Positions 27,101-42,100 are shown, numbered from the stretch's first letter. The stretch: 64,000 bases of DNA from Haliotis asinina (GCF_037392515.1 NC_090292.1:45993747-46057746); one strand, 5' to 3'. Made by a program: numbers and translations. Notes: a model not told the origin generated them from the letters alone.

Positions 27101-30100
27101 GATATCATTTCAGTTTTCAAGGCGGTGATCTGTGATGACAGATCTAATTTGACGTCACGTATTTCAGCTATTAAGCAGTCTCTCACTTCTTCCAAAGTCA
27201 GGGGGCCGGGGTTAGTTTCAATGTCATTTGCACACATCAGAATATGCTTCACAACACCCACGGGCGGCACGTTACCACCCAGAAAGCAAATCCCACGTGC
27301 AATTGGAGTGGTATGCATAGCCAAAACTGGGTCACAATTGACAGTAGTGACGTTACATGATGTACAAAGGTAGATGTTTTCTTTCGGCACAAATCGCTCA
27401 AAATGGACATTTTCAAGTGCATCTATCAAGAGGTATGATGAGGTAAGATGCACAGCGGTGAGAAATGTACAAATTATCAGCCTAAAGTGAAGATCTGTCC
27501 CCGACACGAATGGTGAGTACTCACTCTCTTGTTTGTGCAACGTCACTTGTCGTGTTCCCTTCGGGTGAGAGAAACTGCCGATTCTGGCTCGATAGACATC
27601 AATCGAAACCATTTCGTCCTCCAGATGTGTAGACTATACTATATATAACTTCACCGTCCAATGATCGTTCCCTGGGAAGGTCTCTTAATCCATATTTTAG
27701 AGAAAAAACCCTCCCTCGATGGAAAACATGTTGCTCTCGGGTCACATGTTGCTCACTGCGCCACCATCCTTGGAGCCATCTTGTCAGTATGGAGAATATG
27801 TGGTTGAAACTGAGCTGAAATTTGTCAGTGACTTGTCTGTCCAGTGACAGAGGTGTCGTTCAAATAACAGTCTTTACAATGGATATAAGCATGCAAAGTT
27901 TCAAGAACAGACATCTGTGTGTTAAGCATAAGTTAATTTTGTCTCATATCTTAATGCACATCTGAATAAATCAGGGAAGAAAGCCAAAAATAAAAAATCA
28001 TTTATATTAAATTGTCTTTGCAGTAACAACATAAGTCCTTTAAATAACGGGTATTTTTGAAAGGTGTGAAACATACAAATTGTTAAGGAAAATATCAGTG
28101 GTTACTTCAAATATAAACTTAATGATCCTAATGTGAGCACACAGCAAATCTAGATGAACAAAGACCTTCTAGATATATTGGGTATTTTCAAATTTGGATT
28201 GAATTGTCTTTGCTGTTACATAACTTGTCTCTCCAGTAACAACCTTTTACGAAAATAAGTATAGCTGCATTCAGAAGAGAAAGTGTAAAACATGTTTCAG
28301 TTTCAGCATATATACACCTTAGATCTTTATCACAATTAAGCTAATAATGACATTGACATTAAAATAGAAAGAATATGTGACTAATCAAGATATTTTTCCT
28401 TGAAGATCTTTCCAATAACAAAAGTAGCTATTACAGAAATTATTTGAGAGACAAATTGTAAAAGTAAATTCAGAAAAAAATAACGACTATTCACAGTCAC
28501 ATTTCAGACAACATCCTTGTGTTGTAATTTGGATTCCAAATGCAAAGAGATAAACATATTTGTGGAAAATTGTTTGTTTCTTTTGCTAATTGATGTTACG
28601 TAAAAGACCCATACAAAATACTTGCTAATGTTTACCTTTTCAACTTGATTATCTTTAAAAGTTTTGTCTTGAACTTAACGCCACATGTTTATCACTCTCA
28701 AGTTATTAATGAACATGATAGGGAGTTCCACTTTCACAGGACGAGAGATTATTTCACTGATTATTTCATACTTTTATGGAACTGTTACAGGAAAGACATT
28801 TTTCTTGTATGCAAGAGAAAAAGATTGTTTTTTACTTCAAAATTCACAAACATCTGCCAGGAATGGGAGAAAGGTCTATTCTTTTCAACTACTCCAGAAA
28901 CAATATTTTCTTCAATGAAATTTAGTGCACAGCAGGTTTCTGCACCCGGATACATGACAAAATGCATATCCTTTGTTACAAAAAGGAATTTGGTCCTTTG
29001 TATTTGTTTGTCATAAAAAATTCCCAAGGTAGGTTAGATATAGCTAATGAAGGAGAAATAGGATTTGTAACAAATAAAATGTGACGGTTATATCGAAGTG
29101 TAAATGCTGACACGTGAAAAGGCTGCATCTTTTGAGAATGACTCATATGACACTGATATTTGACTTGCAGTTTATACTTTTGTTTTTGGTTTCTGTTGGC
29201 ATGGTTACCATTAGTTAATATTTCCGCAAGCTGACATCTTTGAATATGGCCTAAAACGTTATTTTCACTGACTGTTTATTCACTGTTGTGGCGTCATGTA
29301 GCCAGTAGCGATCGTATGAAAATAGTGTCCGAAATCGTTCTGGTACAAACCTTTGCGTGGGTGAAAATTCAAAAGGAATGTCCACTTTCGCGATTTGGTA
29401 AGCTGTGCTCTGATTGGTCAAGATCAAAGGTTACCTGACGCGACCTCCTACAGCGTTTTGTTAAAAGCAGTGTAGGAGTGTAACGAATAACACGGGGACT
29501 AAGTATATTTAGACTGTCCACCAAAGTGTACACCATTCTTAACGATTTTTGAAGTGACTAACTTCAGGCGCAGCGTTCAGTGCATCTTGGATATGGTGAC
29601 GTGTCAACACCGAGCTTGACCACCCGATCCCCTTAGTCGCTTTTTATGACCAATCTGTGTTTCTGATGACCAATTCTGACCCTGAACTTCACAGGTAACA
29701 TCAGTAACAAACTGACTTAATTGGGAAAACCATTATTATCAAATTATTAAAATTGATTGATTGTTGTTTCGTCTACCGACCGCCGCTATCAGTGCGGCGT
29801 TAAACAGCAATCAATCAAGTGATCAATAGCATGATCATCGACCTACGTAATTGGGATACGATCAAATAATTGATAAAGCCAGTTACCCGAGGATGAGACA
29901 TCAGTGACCGGTACATCTGCTTCATGTGCCATGAATCCAAGAACAGAGAAGACGACAAGTCCGGCAAACAGGCTGGTTCCTCCACAAACATAAGTACAGA
30001 AAAGGGCATTCCTTGAAGAAAAACCCCAAACACCACAGTGTTCGCATATATTTATAACATTAACTGGTTGTACGTCAGTATTAATACTGCTTGAAGACTG

Positions 30101-33100
30101 AGTTTAGGTTTATGCGGCAATCAGTAAAATTGCAGCTACATGGCGTCAGTCTGTATACAGACCTGATCTTTAATCCAGATACCGACAGTATGAGAATCGA
30201 TCTACGCAACTGGGATACGATCACATGACTCATCCCTTCAGGCGACTTTTTTCGACACGCATGGGTTACTGGAGATTAAGTGTATCCGGGATCTTCAGCT
30301 GAAGTCAGATTACCACACTGGGGACCATTAGACTTGCAGGATTTACAATCAACCTTTGGCCATTGTACTCTAATTTATGAAAACATAAACACACCCATTA
30401 TACACAGCTTGGGATCAGTGGCCTCTTTATATTGCAAGTTACTTCGACACTGTAGGTTGTCACAGCACTGTACGTTGCCATGACACTGTAGGTTACCAAA
30501 ACATTGTAGGTTACCATGACACTGTAGTTTACCACAATGCTGTAGGTTACCACAACACTGTCGGTTACCATGACACTGTAGGTTACCATGACACTGTAGG
30601 TTACCAAAACACTGTAGTTTACCACAACACTGTAGGTTACCATGATACTGTAGTTTACCACAATACTGTAGGTTACTACAACACTGTAGGTTACCATGAC
30701 ACTGTAGGTTACCAAAACACTGTAGGTTACCATGACTCTGTAGGTTGCCATGACACTGTAGGTTACCAAAACACTGTAGTTTACCACAATACTGTAGGTT
30801 ACCATGACACTGTATGCTACCATGACGACACTGTAGTTTACCACAATACTATAGGTTACTACAACACTGTAGGTTACCATGACAATGTAGGTTACCAAAA
30901 CACTGTAGGTTACCATGGCACTGTTGGTTATGGCTTCCTTGTTCAAATTACCTGAGACAGTCAGCGTGGAACGTGTTGTAGCTTGCCAGTGTAATGATTC
31001 CACCCCACGCTGGACCCAGAGAGAAAAAGACCTGGGCACAGGCTGCCATCCACACCTAGCAACAGTCTGGTTGTTAAAAAAATTCACAAAACAAAACCAA
31101 AATCTCCAACGCAACAAACAAACAAAATGATATATGCCTTTATGAATACTAGACAATGATATCATAATGAAAATTGAAAACATTAAATTTAAACTGCAAT
31201 GCAATGCCATGTATGCATCCCACAATGATTTAGAGTACTCTTGACTAACTTTGATTTGATTTAGTCTGTGGTTTAACGCCATAATGGAGTGACAGAATGT
31301 CTTCAATGTTCCTTATTCTCAAGACCCGTGAAGATGCCGTCAATAGCCCATGCTTGTCACAAGAGGTGACTAACAGCACTAGGTTGTCAGGCTCTATTAC
31401 GTAGGCCAGTGCTCATGATGTTGGTCACTTGATTGTCTGGTCGATTATTTAAAGACAGCCGTCATATAGATGGAGTACGGCGTTAAACAGTAAACAAACA
31501 AACAAACAAACATCCTATGAATTCCGTGCACTGCTTGCTTCTGTTCCACCAATATCACATTTGAAAACACATAACTAGCTTTAATGGCTTTTATACAAAC
31601 TTCCAGTTGTCGAAGGACCCGTGAGGGCCCTGGTGTAGAATAGGCCTTCAGCAACCCATGCTTGCCATAAAAGGCGACTATACTTGTGGTAAGAGGCGAC
31701 TAACGGGATCGGTTGGTCGCTGACTTGGTTGACACATGTCACTGGCTCCCAATTACGCAGATCGATGCTCATGCTGTTGATCACTAGATTGTCTGGTCCA
31801 GACTCGATTATTTACAGACCGCCGCCATATTGCTGGAATATTGCTGAGTGCGGCGTAAAACTAAACTCACTCACTCCAATTCAAAGGTGCATGAAAAACT
31901 TATCATCAAGTACCTGTATGTCCAGTAATTTGCTGAAATCCGGCGTGAGGTAGAAGAGAGCGCCGCTTGGTCCCCCTGGTAAAGTCAAGCCACGGACAAG
32001 TAGGATGAAGAGGAAAATGTACGGAAGTGTCGCTGTGACGTAGACTGCCTGCAATAGATGTCACAAAGCGATCACTGGTCCATCTACAGCTGGAATATTG
32101 TTGTTGGTGCGACCAGCAATAGGACTTAGTGAGTGAGTTTAGTTTTATGCCGCTTTTAGCAATATTCCAGCAATATCACGTTTGGGGACACAAGAAATGG
32201 GCTTCACATATTGTACCCAGTGTTCAAAAGCATGAACATCTACCTTTACAATTAGGGAAAGCGGAATATTTCTCCCACTTTACACAACACAAAGAATAAC
32301 GGACTGCAATAGTGAGTATGTCTTTACGCTGCTTTTAGCAACATTCCAGTAATATCATAGCGGAGGACACCGAAAATCAAAAGGGTTTGACACATTGTAC
32401 CCATGGGGAGAATCGAACCCGGGCCTTCGGCGTGACGGGTGAAGGATTTAACCACTAGACTACCCACCGCCCTCGCAATATGATGTTCACCAGAATATTT
32501 TCTTGTCTTCAAGAGAAGAGTAATACCATTACTTTGTGTAACTATTAAGCTTTTGTTTTACAGTAAACCTTTCCGGGAATCAATTAGTCTGTCTCACCGT
32601 CCCTGAACCACATTATTTTGCCTAATGCCAAGCCTTCTCTGCATTGCTAAAGCCTTTAGTGAAGCAAGTCTAGATTTCCACAAGTGTGAATCTCTGATCT
32701 CCTTGGGCCTCCTTTGCAGTTAAATACAGTGTTAACAGAAATTATTGAGAAGATCTTTGTTTTTTTTCTAATGATGCTAAGATTGGAAAAGGGGCTTTCA
32801 CTATGCACTAAGCATACTAAATAAGGGAGACAACTCTTGAAGGTTTAGAAGGCAGCTCATTACGTCAAGAGTTATCTTCCTTGTCTGAGCAGACGGCTTC
32901 CTGTGTTGGCATGGCAGAATTTACAGCAAGAGAGAAAAGAAAGCTCATTCTAGATGATTTTGAAAGGGGTGAGGCTGATGCTAAAGTGTTAGCTTGTAGA
33001 CATGGCATTCCTCTGTCTACTGTATACAGAACTTTGAAGAATATTCAAACAGGAACCGGGATAGAACACAAAGCAGGGGCAGGTCGGCCTAGGAAATTCA

Positions 33101-36100
33101 GTGTTGTGGATCGCCGAAGACTTGGGCAGATTGCGAGTAGGGGCAAATTGAAAAGGGTTGAGAACATCAGAAATGAAATGATTAGCAGAGGAAGTCCTCA
33201 GGTATGCAATGAAACAGTTAGGCAGGAATTACAGAGACTTAATTGGGTGAAAAAACGTGGAATTCCCTCGCCGTTGATGAAAGATGCACAAAAGGAAAAA
33301 CGTTTAAACTGGTGTCGGGCTCATGAAAATCAAGATTGGGATAATGTTTTCTTTTCGGATGAAAGTTCTGTTTGGCTTTTCCCTAATTGTGTGAAAATTT
33401 GGACCAAAGATACTGTCAAACCTATCTACCAGCGACCAAAACATAGCCCGAAGTTTCACATGTGGGGTGGCATATCGGCTCGCGGAGTGACGCCATTGTG
33501 TGTTTTCACGGGAAACTTGACAAAAGAAAGATACGTTGACATTCTAAATGGTCACCTTCTTCCGACAGCACAAACATTGTATGAAGATGATTGGATTTTC
33601 CAGCATGATAATGACCCAAAACACACTGCGCGCTACACAAAACAGTGGTTGTCGGGCGAAAATGTTCAAGTTTTAGACTGGCCCAGTTACAGCCCAGACA
33701 TAAACCCAATTGAGAATGTGTGGGGAGTCATGAAGGACAGAATAAACCAAAAGGGACTGAGAAATATTGAAGATATGAAGGCCGAGGTGGTCCAATATTG
33801 GGATACCCTGTCACGCGATTACCTACAAACTTTGATGGGTAGTGTGCCTAGGCGTATTCAGGCATGCATTGCTGAGCGAGGAGGTCTAACAAAGTACTAA
33901 AACAAGACTGAGACTGTAAAAGGATGATGTTTTAACATGTTCATGTAAGTAAAACGCCAGAAGTTAATAAACGTAAAGAGTTACATGACGCAACATGACT
34001 CTCAATAATTTCTGGGAATACCATAGGTTTGTTTGTTGCTATCAAAATTTTATATGTTCGGAGACTAAGTCGTTGTCAGCTATATACCATCACTTTCATG
34101 GCGGTTGACACCCGATATTAACTTCAACTTCAGTCACTGCGCCCATACGTGTCGCTGGTTAGGGTGGGGAGATTTTGGGGTTGATAGGGGGTTTGAACCC
34201 GACCTTTTTGCGTGACGAGCAAACGTATTCACTTTCCGGCTCTCCCACCGACCTATTCTAAAACGTGCTCCAGCTCCTGATATGCGGGTTGCTATTGGGT
34301 TCTCTGTGGGTTAAATTATTCCAAAAGATATCTCCTTTGATCCATTATATATGGCCTTTCTCTTTTCTTTGTACATCTGATTGTAATTGTATGCATGTTG
34401 ATGATCCATTATACAGTGGCAGTACACAGATTTCCCACGTATATTTCAATGATTAAACTTTCATTATACTTTAAATGCTTAAAATACAAACATCTGAGTA
34501 TTGATTGCTTACCTTTCCAACGGACCTGACACCTTTAAACACCCAACCAAAGATAATCTGAGAATCGACATCTTACCTACCCAACGAACCTGACACCAGT
34601 AAACCCCCAACCAAAGATGATCTGAGAATCGACATCTTACATTACCGACGGACCTGACACCTTTAAAAACACACCCAAAGATGACCTCAGTATCGATATC
34701 TTACCTTCCCGACGGACCTGACACCTTTAAAAACACACCCAAAGATGATCTGAGTATCGATATTGTACCATCCTGACGGACCTGACACCTTTAAACACAC
34801 CCAAAGATGATCTGAGTATTGATATCTTACCTTCCCGACGGACCTGACACCTTTAAACACACACCCAAAGATGATCTCAGTATTGATATCTTACCTTACC
34901 GACGGACCTGACACCTTTAAACACACACCCAAAGATGATCGCCCATGAGATGAAGAGGCACAGAAGAATTTCCCATTTTATGCTTCCAATGTGATCCAAG
35001 CCCGAGCTGATGCCGAGGACCTTGTGTCTAAATGTAGAAACCACCAAACTTAGCTTCTACGGTGCTGATCTACAAACTCCTTGTAGCGCTATGTAAATCG
35101 TAAACCCACGATAAACTATGACATGTCGTAAGGTGACGACCCAGGGCCTCTATTTTCAAAGCTCAGTTATAGCTAAGACAATCGTAAGTTAATGTCAGCG
35201 TGTAGCACTTACGGTCATCTTAATACTGGGATAGCTTTGAAAGTCTATATCGTAACGTTACGAATGCCTGTTGCGTCGGGATCGATTTCACGAAGCGACC
35301 TTAGCGCTAAGGTGATCTTAACTCCAGTACTTGAACATAGACGCAAGATCGTAAATTAATGTCAGTTTGTAGCACTTACGATCATCTTAATACTGGGATA
35401 GCTTTGAAAATCTAGATCGTAAGGTTACGAATGCCTTTTGCGTCGGGATCGATTTCACAAAGCGATCTTAGCGACAATTCCCTAAAGTCAGTATATGCGC
35501 CTCTGCTCACCCAGTGCACTCCATGGCATAGAATAATTATTAATAATAATAATAATTAATCTTGATCCCATCTTACTTGATTGTGTGCTTTTTGCCCATA
35601 TTAGACATATTCTACGATTATATTCCTATCTTACCTAAGCGTTTTGAACAGTTTCGAACACTTGATTTGAACATATTAAAAAGAAATAAAACTATAACAC
35701 AAAATATAGATGTTTTATCTCAGCAGTCACTTTTTACCCTTAAATGTGTTATTTAAATGTCATTTCAATGAGATTCAGCTTCACTTTTATAGGTTAACAT
35801 ATTGTGAGGGTTTTCGAGTTGACGAGTGAAGCTTTAATTGTCGCCCTGGCGAGTTTAGCAAATACATTGCAGTTAGTTTTTTCTCAACTTCCTTGAACAA
35901 GAAAATCTACTCACTGCCAGAATTCTTCAGCAGCTGTGTGAGCTAATGCTGATTTCTCCCATCCTTCAGCAAAGCTTCTGGTTCTGTTGTGAGTTGTGAG
36001 TGTTGAATTAATGTCGCTTCCATTCAACTCGCTAGATGTGATATCTGAAAGTTAACAATATTGTAATGCCCCTTTTCACGCAAGGCATATTGTTATGTCA

Positions 36101-39100
36101 GTCTGGACATAAAGGAGAAAACAGCAATTTGTAAAATAAGGCGACAAGAACTTTTGAAGAACCTATGAGATCATTTTGAAGTGATTGGCTGATACCTGTA
36201 GAAATTAGGTATGGTTCTGCACACCGCACAATGCTATCACAAAGCAAGCAATACATTCTTCAATTTCATTCCCTTGGTGCTCTATCCATGAAAACAGCTC
36301 CACAGCTAACGGCACTCTGTCTGTCTATGCTAGACACCTCTCAAAATCTTACGTGTTTCTGAATACATCTAGTCAATATACCATGCACAGTTCAAAACAA
36401 ATTTCAAGGCCATATTTAACACAAATGACTCAAATTAACATTAAACAAAGAGACAAAGGCGTCAATATCCCCCGCTATGACAAATATTTTCGTGATAATG
36501 TCTACAAGTTACGATCATTACAAATGTTCAGGTGTGTATAGTGGAAGGAGAGTATTGAAAGGTCTTTACGTTCTGCTCCATAAAGGAGCAATACCACCAT
36601 CTTCAGTTGAATCCAACCTTTTCGCTATGGAAACACAAAACAATATTTAAATCAGAGTTTCAACTACCAAAAGGCACCAATCCCCTCTAGATATGTGCAT
36701 GTATGAAATTTAGTGAAGAAACATTGAACGGTTTAAGGTTCTGCTCTGGAAAAGATCACTACCATCAATATGAGTCAAAGTCAAATTTGTTGCCAGGGAA
36801 ATGGCAACAAAAATATTTAATTCAGAATTCCACCAAAACCACCTAAAGGCACCAGTACACCACCAGACCTTCCTATGTGCAAAGTTTGGTGAAGAATCAT
36901 TGAATGATTGAATGAGTTCTGGGCCTAGATTTTCGGAGCTCTCTTAGCGCTAAGATAGTCGTAAGTGTCATACGTTAACATTAACCTACGACGGTCTTAG
37001 CGCTAAGATAGTCGTAAATGTCATACGTTAACATTAACCTACGACGGTGTCAGCGCTAAGATAGTCGTAAGTGTCATACGTTAACATTAACCTACGACGG
37101 TCTTAGCGCTAAGATAGTCGTAAGTGTCATACGTTAACATTAACCTACGACGGTCTCAGCGCTAAGATAGTCGTAAGTGTCATACGTTAACATTAACCTA
37201 CGACGGTCTTAGCGCTGTGATAGTCGTAAGTGTCATACGTTAACATTAACCTACGACGGTCTTAGCGCTGAGATAGTCGTAAATGTCATACGTTAACATT
37301 AACCTACGACGGTCTCAGCGCTAAGAGAGTCGTAAGTGTCATACGTTAACATTAACCTACGACGGTCTCAGCGCTAAGATAGTCGTAAGTGTCATACGTT
37401 AACATTAACCTACGACGGTCTTAGCGCTGAGATAGTCGTAAGTGTCATACGTTAACATTAACCTACGACGGTCTTAGCGCTGAGATAGTCGTAAGTGTCA
37501 TACGTTAACATTAACCTACGACGGTCTTAGCGCTAACAGAACGTCGAATGTCTAGACCCTGCTCCGAAAAGAGTACTGCACCACCAGTTTGAGTCAATGT
37601 CAAATTTATTGGCATAGAAACGCCAAATATATTTCATTCAGAATTCCAAACCTACCAAGAGGTACTAGTGCACCACCAGACCTATACATTAGCCAAGAAA
37701 TATTGAACAGTTTCAAAGATCTGCTCCGGAAAAGACAATAACCACCGCAAAAAGCGTTGCGGGGGATAAAAACAGTTGATTTTCAAATTAATACCCATCA
37801 GACAACAGGCCATGCGTCAAAAAGCCTAACACGATGATATGAAACATTTCAATATTTCTTCTAGCCATTACCCAAGAAAGTTGGCGCTGACGGCTAGAGT
37901 GAGAGCAGCAAAATACACATCTGACGTTCCACAGTTCATTTCATTGATCAGTTAAAAGTTTCATTATGACAGTTTCATTATGACATCACCAAAGCGAACA
38001 AAAGATAATACGGATTTAGATGGCCTTTATTTATTTATTATTTTTTAACACAAGTCAGAACATGACAGGGGATCCTCATATTTTCAGTCATAAAATGAAG
38101 AGGCGGAAGACATATCTAAGGTCTGTGTGCCTTGACCTCTGAAAAATAAAATGACAAAAACATAAATGACTTGACAAGATATTTATTTTTGATGTGCTGC
38201 TTGGTATGAACATTGGCTGATTTAAAACATCTTTGTAACCGGATCACAGGAGAGAAAAATATACTCATCTGATCTTAATAATATCAAGTTTTATCATATC
38301 ATATTTTATCTAGATATTTTCATTCTAGACTATAGTTAAACTAGTGTTGCATTGTGCATTCCTCATTGTATGGGCACATGGGTTTGAGTCACCACTCATG
38401 TGCTTGAAATGAATATGCTGCCGCAAACTGTAAACATTGCCTGCGCAGAAACCATAAACTGTTACATTCATGAGCAATATATTTACCTTCTATCTTATTT
38501 CAGATCCTCATGTTCTTTTAAAACTGGTTATTTAAACATAGCGTAAACTACTCAAAAAAGAAACGCATAGGTAGTACTTCTCTATGTAACTTTTCGAATT
38601 TGAATCATTGGTGTCTATGTAATCAGTATATCTATGGTGAACGTTGTCTGCAAACATTTCCGAGTTTGAATCTATTGTCATAGAGGACAACTCGTCAAAC
38701 GCACCAAAATCTGCTTTCTTCAATAAATGCAATAAATTGTGAACGGGAAGAAATGCATGTGTTTCCTTTTGCATGCACATGCCATGCATCATTTCCAATA
38801 CAAGTTGGGTTTCAATGTTCTTGCGACAGTTGACAATCTTAAATTCGGTGTTAAATTCATGCCTAGACTTACTGAGGCTCAGCTGAACAATGCAATTGGT
38901 CATTTGGAGACTGGGAGTCTCAGTATGCGATTGCAAGGCAACTGAATGTGTCACAGAGGACCATAGCAAGACTTTGGCATTGCTACCAGCAGCAAGGGTC
39001 AACACGTGATCGCTCCAGGTCAGGTCGACCCCGTGTGAACACGCCCGCTCAGGACAGGTTTTATTCGGCTTCGACATTTGCGGAACAGGTTCACCACAAC

Positions 39101-42100
39101 ATCCTCCACAACATCGGCAGTGCCAGGACTCAGAGCAATTTCTGATCAAACCGTCAGGAACCGCTTACGTGTGGCTGGTATTCGTTCCAGAAGACCTTTG
39201 CGAGGACCTGTCCTTACCCGTCAACATCGGCATCAACACAGAGTCACGTTACATGCTGCGACGTCCCGACGGAAGAGCACGTGTATATCGACGTCGTAGC
39301 GAACGCGACGCTGCAACTTGTGTCAGGAAGTGGACAGATTTGGTGGCGACTGTGCAATGGGCTGGCATCTCATACAGTGGCAGGGAAGATCTCATTCAGG
39401 TCCAAGGCAATTTGACAGTTCGCCGTTACCGTTATGAAATCATCAGGCCTTATGTCCTTCCTTTCATGAACCGCCAGAACATCTTTTTTTCAGCATGGAT
39501 AACGCTCGGACGCATACAGCAAGAATAAGCAGGGATTTCTTTGCCCAGAACAACGTTCAGCTTCTTGACTGGCCCTCACGATCACCTGATCTTAACGGTA
39601 TTGAACATTTGTGGGACGGATTGCATCGCCGTGTGCGACAGCGTGACTCTCAGCCACAGACGTTACTTGCTCTGTTTGTGGCCTTGAGGGAAGAATACCA
39701 ACTCATTCCAAAGCACTTCATCCGGAATATGGTCCAGTCTGTGGGACGCCGATGCCAAGCAACCATTGGTGCTAATGGTGGCCACACAAGATACTGACTG
39801 CTATGCGACCTTGACCTTAGAACACTTGTCATTTGTGAAAGAGGGTTTCTTGCAGCACTGGACCGTTAGTGTTCATTCAGGTTTCCTTCATGACTGCCCT
39901 GTATTACTGAACTTTAAGTGTATAAACTGATAACACTTTTCAGCTATGCGTTTCTTTTTTGGGAGTAGCATATATGCAAAAATACAAGTGTTGAGAAATT
40001 GTTTAAATAATGGGGATTTTTAAAATCTGATAGGTTAGATGCTGTCAGGAAATGCCGAAAAAACAATGCAGTCGTTTTAGCGAAATATGTTTTTTCGACA
40101 TTATTGCATACATAACCACTTTGTTCCATGTTTAATTAGATCCTATTTCAATCCAATGGGTAATGTGTAATTCCAGGGCAGCAGTTTTAAATTGCTTGAT
40201 ATTCATAACTAATTAAATACTAAACCATGAAATAAACCCCAAAAAGCAACAATTTCGGTAATCATGTGGGTGGTTGGATGTTCATCCCGTACTCAAGAGT
40301 TTTAAATTTCACGAAACATAATCATTAATGTTGTTTTTTCCGAATGAACTGTTTTTACGGTGAGCACAGTTCAGAAATAAAGCTGAACAAAAGAAAAACG
40401 CATATGTACTCACCGCTATATATTCCAATGACCAATCTTGTGACTGTGTTGTCTGCTCTAGGAACCGCAGCGCCCTCTAGGAAAAGCTAAATTTCCGCGA
40501 TGCTACCCAACGCTGAGCCAATGTATTAAATACCAGGGAACCTCCTTTCACTTAGATGATCGTAAGTCTCTTAGATACCCTTACTACAATTCGTTATGTC
40601 TTTGTTGACGTCATGAAATCAGCAAAATGACCAGCTTCCTACACATTTCCTATACAACTAACTGGAAATCGTTCCTCATATGATGTCACTGCAGGGCTCT
40701 GGCGACAGAATTACGTAACCTGTCTGTGGTTTCGTTGGCGGACGAGAATGAAGCAGACGGCTTTTTGGCAACTTTTAATCGCTAGGTATGAATTAACCAT
40801 CTAACCTATCAGTTTTTTTAAGATTGAGTTTGGTATTCCGCTTACATCTAAGCACAAGTCTTTCATATGTAAAAATGTGAAAAAATGAGTTTATGGTTCT
40901 ATAAAGAACGAGGTTTAAGGTAAGGTGGTAGCTTCTGACGGGAGCCCAATGCAGGTAACTCCAAATCGTTTCGTACCCGTGAAGGTCCCGGGGTAGAACA
41001 GGCCTTCAGCAACCCATGCTTGCCATAAAAGGTGACTATGCTTGTCGTAAGAGGCGACTAACGGGATCTGGTGGTCAGACTAGCTGACTTGGTTGACACA
41101 TGTCATCGGTTCCTCATTGCGCAGATCGATGCTCATGTTATTGATCACTGGTTTGTCTGGTCCAGACTCGATTATTTACAGACCGTCGCCATATAGCTGG
41201 AATATTGCTACGTGCGACGTAAAACTAAACTCACTCACTCACTCACCAAATCGTTTCATGTATCAAGTATTAAAAACACCAACTTATCACTGGATGCATT
41301 TCTAAAAATACTGGGTGGTATTTTCAAAACTGAAAAGTTTATTGCTACTAAGAATAATAAAATGTTACAATTGGACAGAAAATGGTCACCACTGCTGCCA
41401 TATATCCAGTATGTATAATTTTTATCCATCATTTATTTATGCATCTGTCAACTGAGTTGAATGAATAAGAATAAAAAAAAATTTAAAAAAACTCCAAATA
41501 GTAATGTTAACAAACTAAAGAAAGTGATATCTAAAACGTTTTGACACATGTTTATCACTGTCAATTCCCCGGATCTCTGCCCACTTTTACCTTTAAATGA
41601 TTTTATGCTTTGGACACAATATTCTGAGTTCCAGGGGTTCTGGCAGTCTCTCCAGGGTAGGATTGTTGCACAGGAGTAATAGACATAGTAGAGGGCCCAG
41701 GCACACACAACCGTGTACTCCACCAGTCCAATTCCTGAGATTGTCAACATGCCAATTCCAAGGCCTGATACATAAATCAGAGACATTTTGTTTTTGTTAG
41801 TTTGTTAGTTGGGGCACGGTCATGTTTGTGTCACTCTTTGGGGAGACAAAAATATACCTTGACCAGAACATTATCATGGCAGCACTAAGGTGATATGACA
41901 TATGCTACCGGGTACCCATTTCTGCAGGATGTACAGCGGCAATTTCGAACAAACTCACTTGACTTAGGTGAGACCACGTCTGTCATATTCGTTGTTGGGC
42001 AGAGCTGAAGTCCCAGACACTCTCAGGACTCAACTTGCCAGACGTGCCGTATCTAAGGTATCTACGTAACCAATGTTCCTTGGGCCATATATATAAATAT

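Larger units (their letters stand above)
22812..27810 (-). mobile_element. Non-LTR retrotransposon (LINE), near full length
   Basis: On the minus strand, a 5' leader, ORF1 (27612-26437), one stop codon, ORF2 (26436-22915) and a 3' UTR with AATAAA follow in order. The 3' end is a short ATCTTTGTCTTGTCTTG run and not poly(A). The 5' boundary near 27810 is approximate, and I could not define target-site duplications. The clade was not assigned. It is inserted in the 9.9-kb SLC6 intron in the same orientation as the gene. Confidence 0.85.

Noticed and set aside
28645..29016. 123-codon plus-strand ORF
   Set aside because: Random-looking AT-rich translation, no splice context or motif.
30398..31306. 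302-codon minus-strand ORF with VTYSV repeats
   Set aside because: The openness comes from an 18-bp repeat with no stop, and the ORF runs through SLC6 exon 7 in another frame.
36958..37540. Evenly spaced 53-bp repeats as a possible CRISPR-like array
   Set aside because: There are no unique spacers; the whole unit repeats and it is bounded by MITE ends in a eukaryotic genome.
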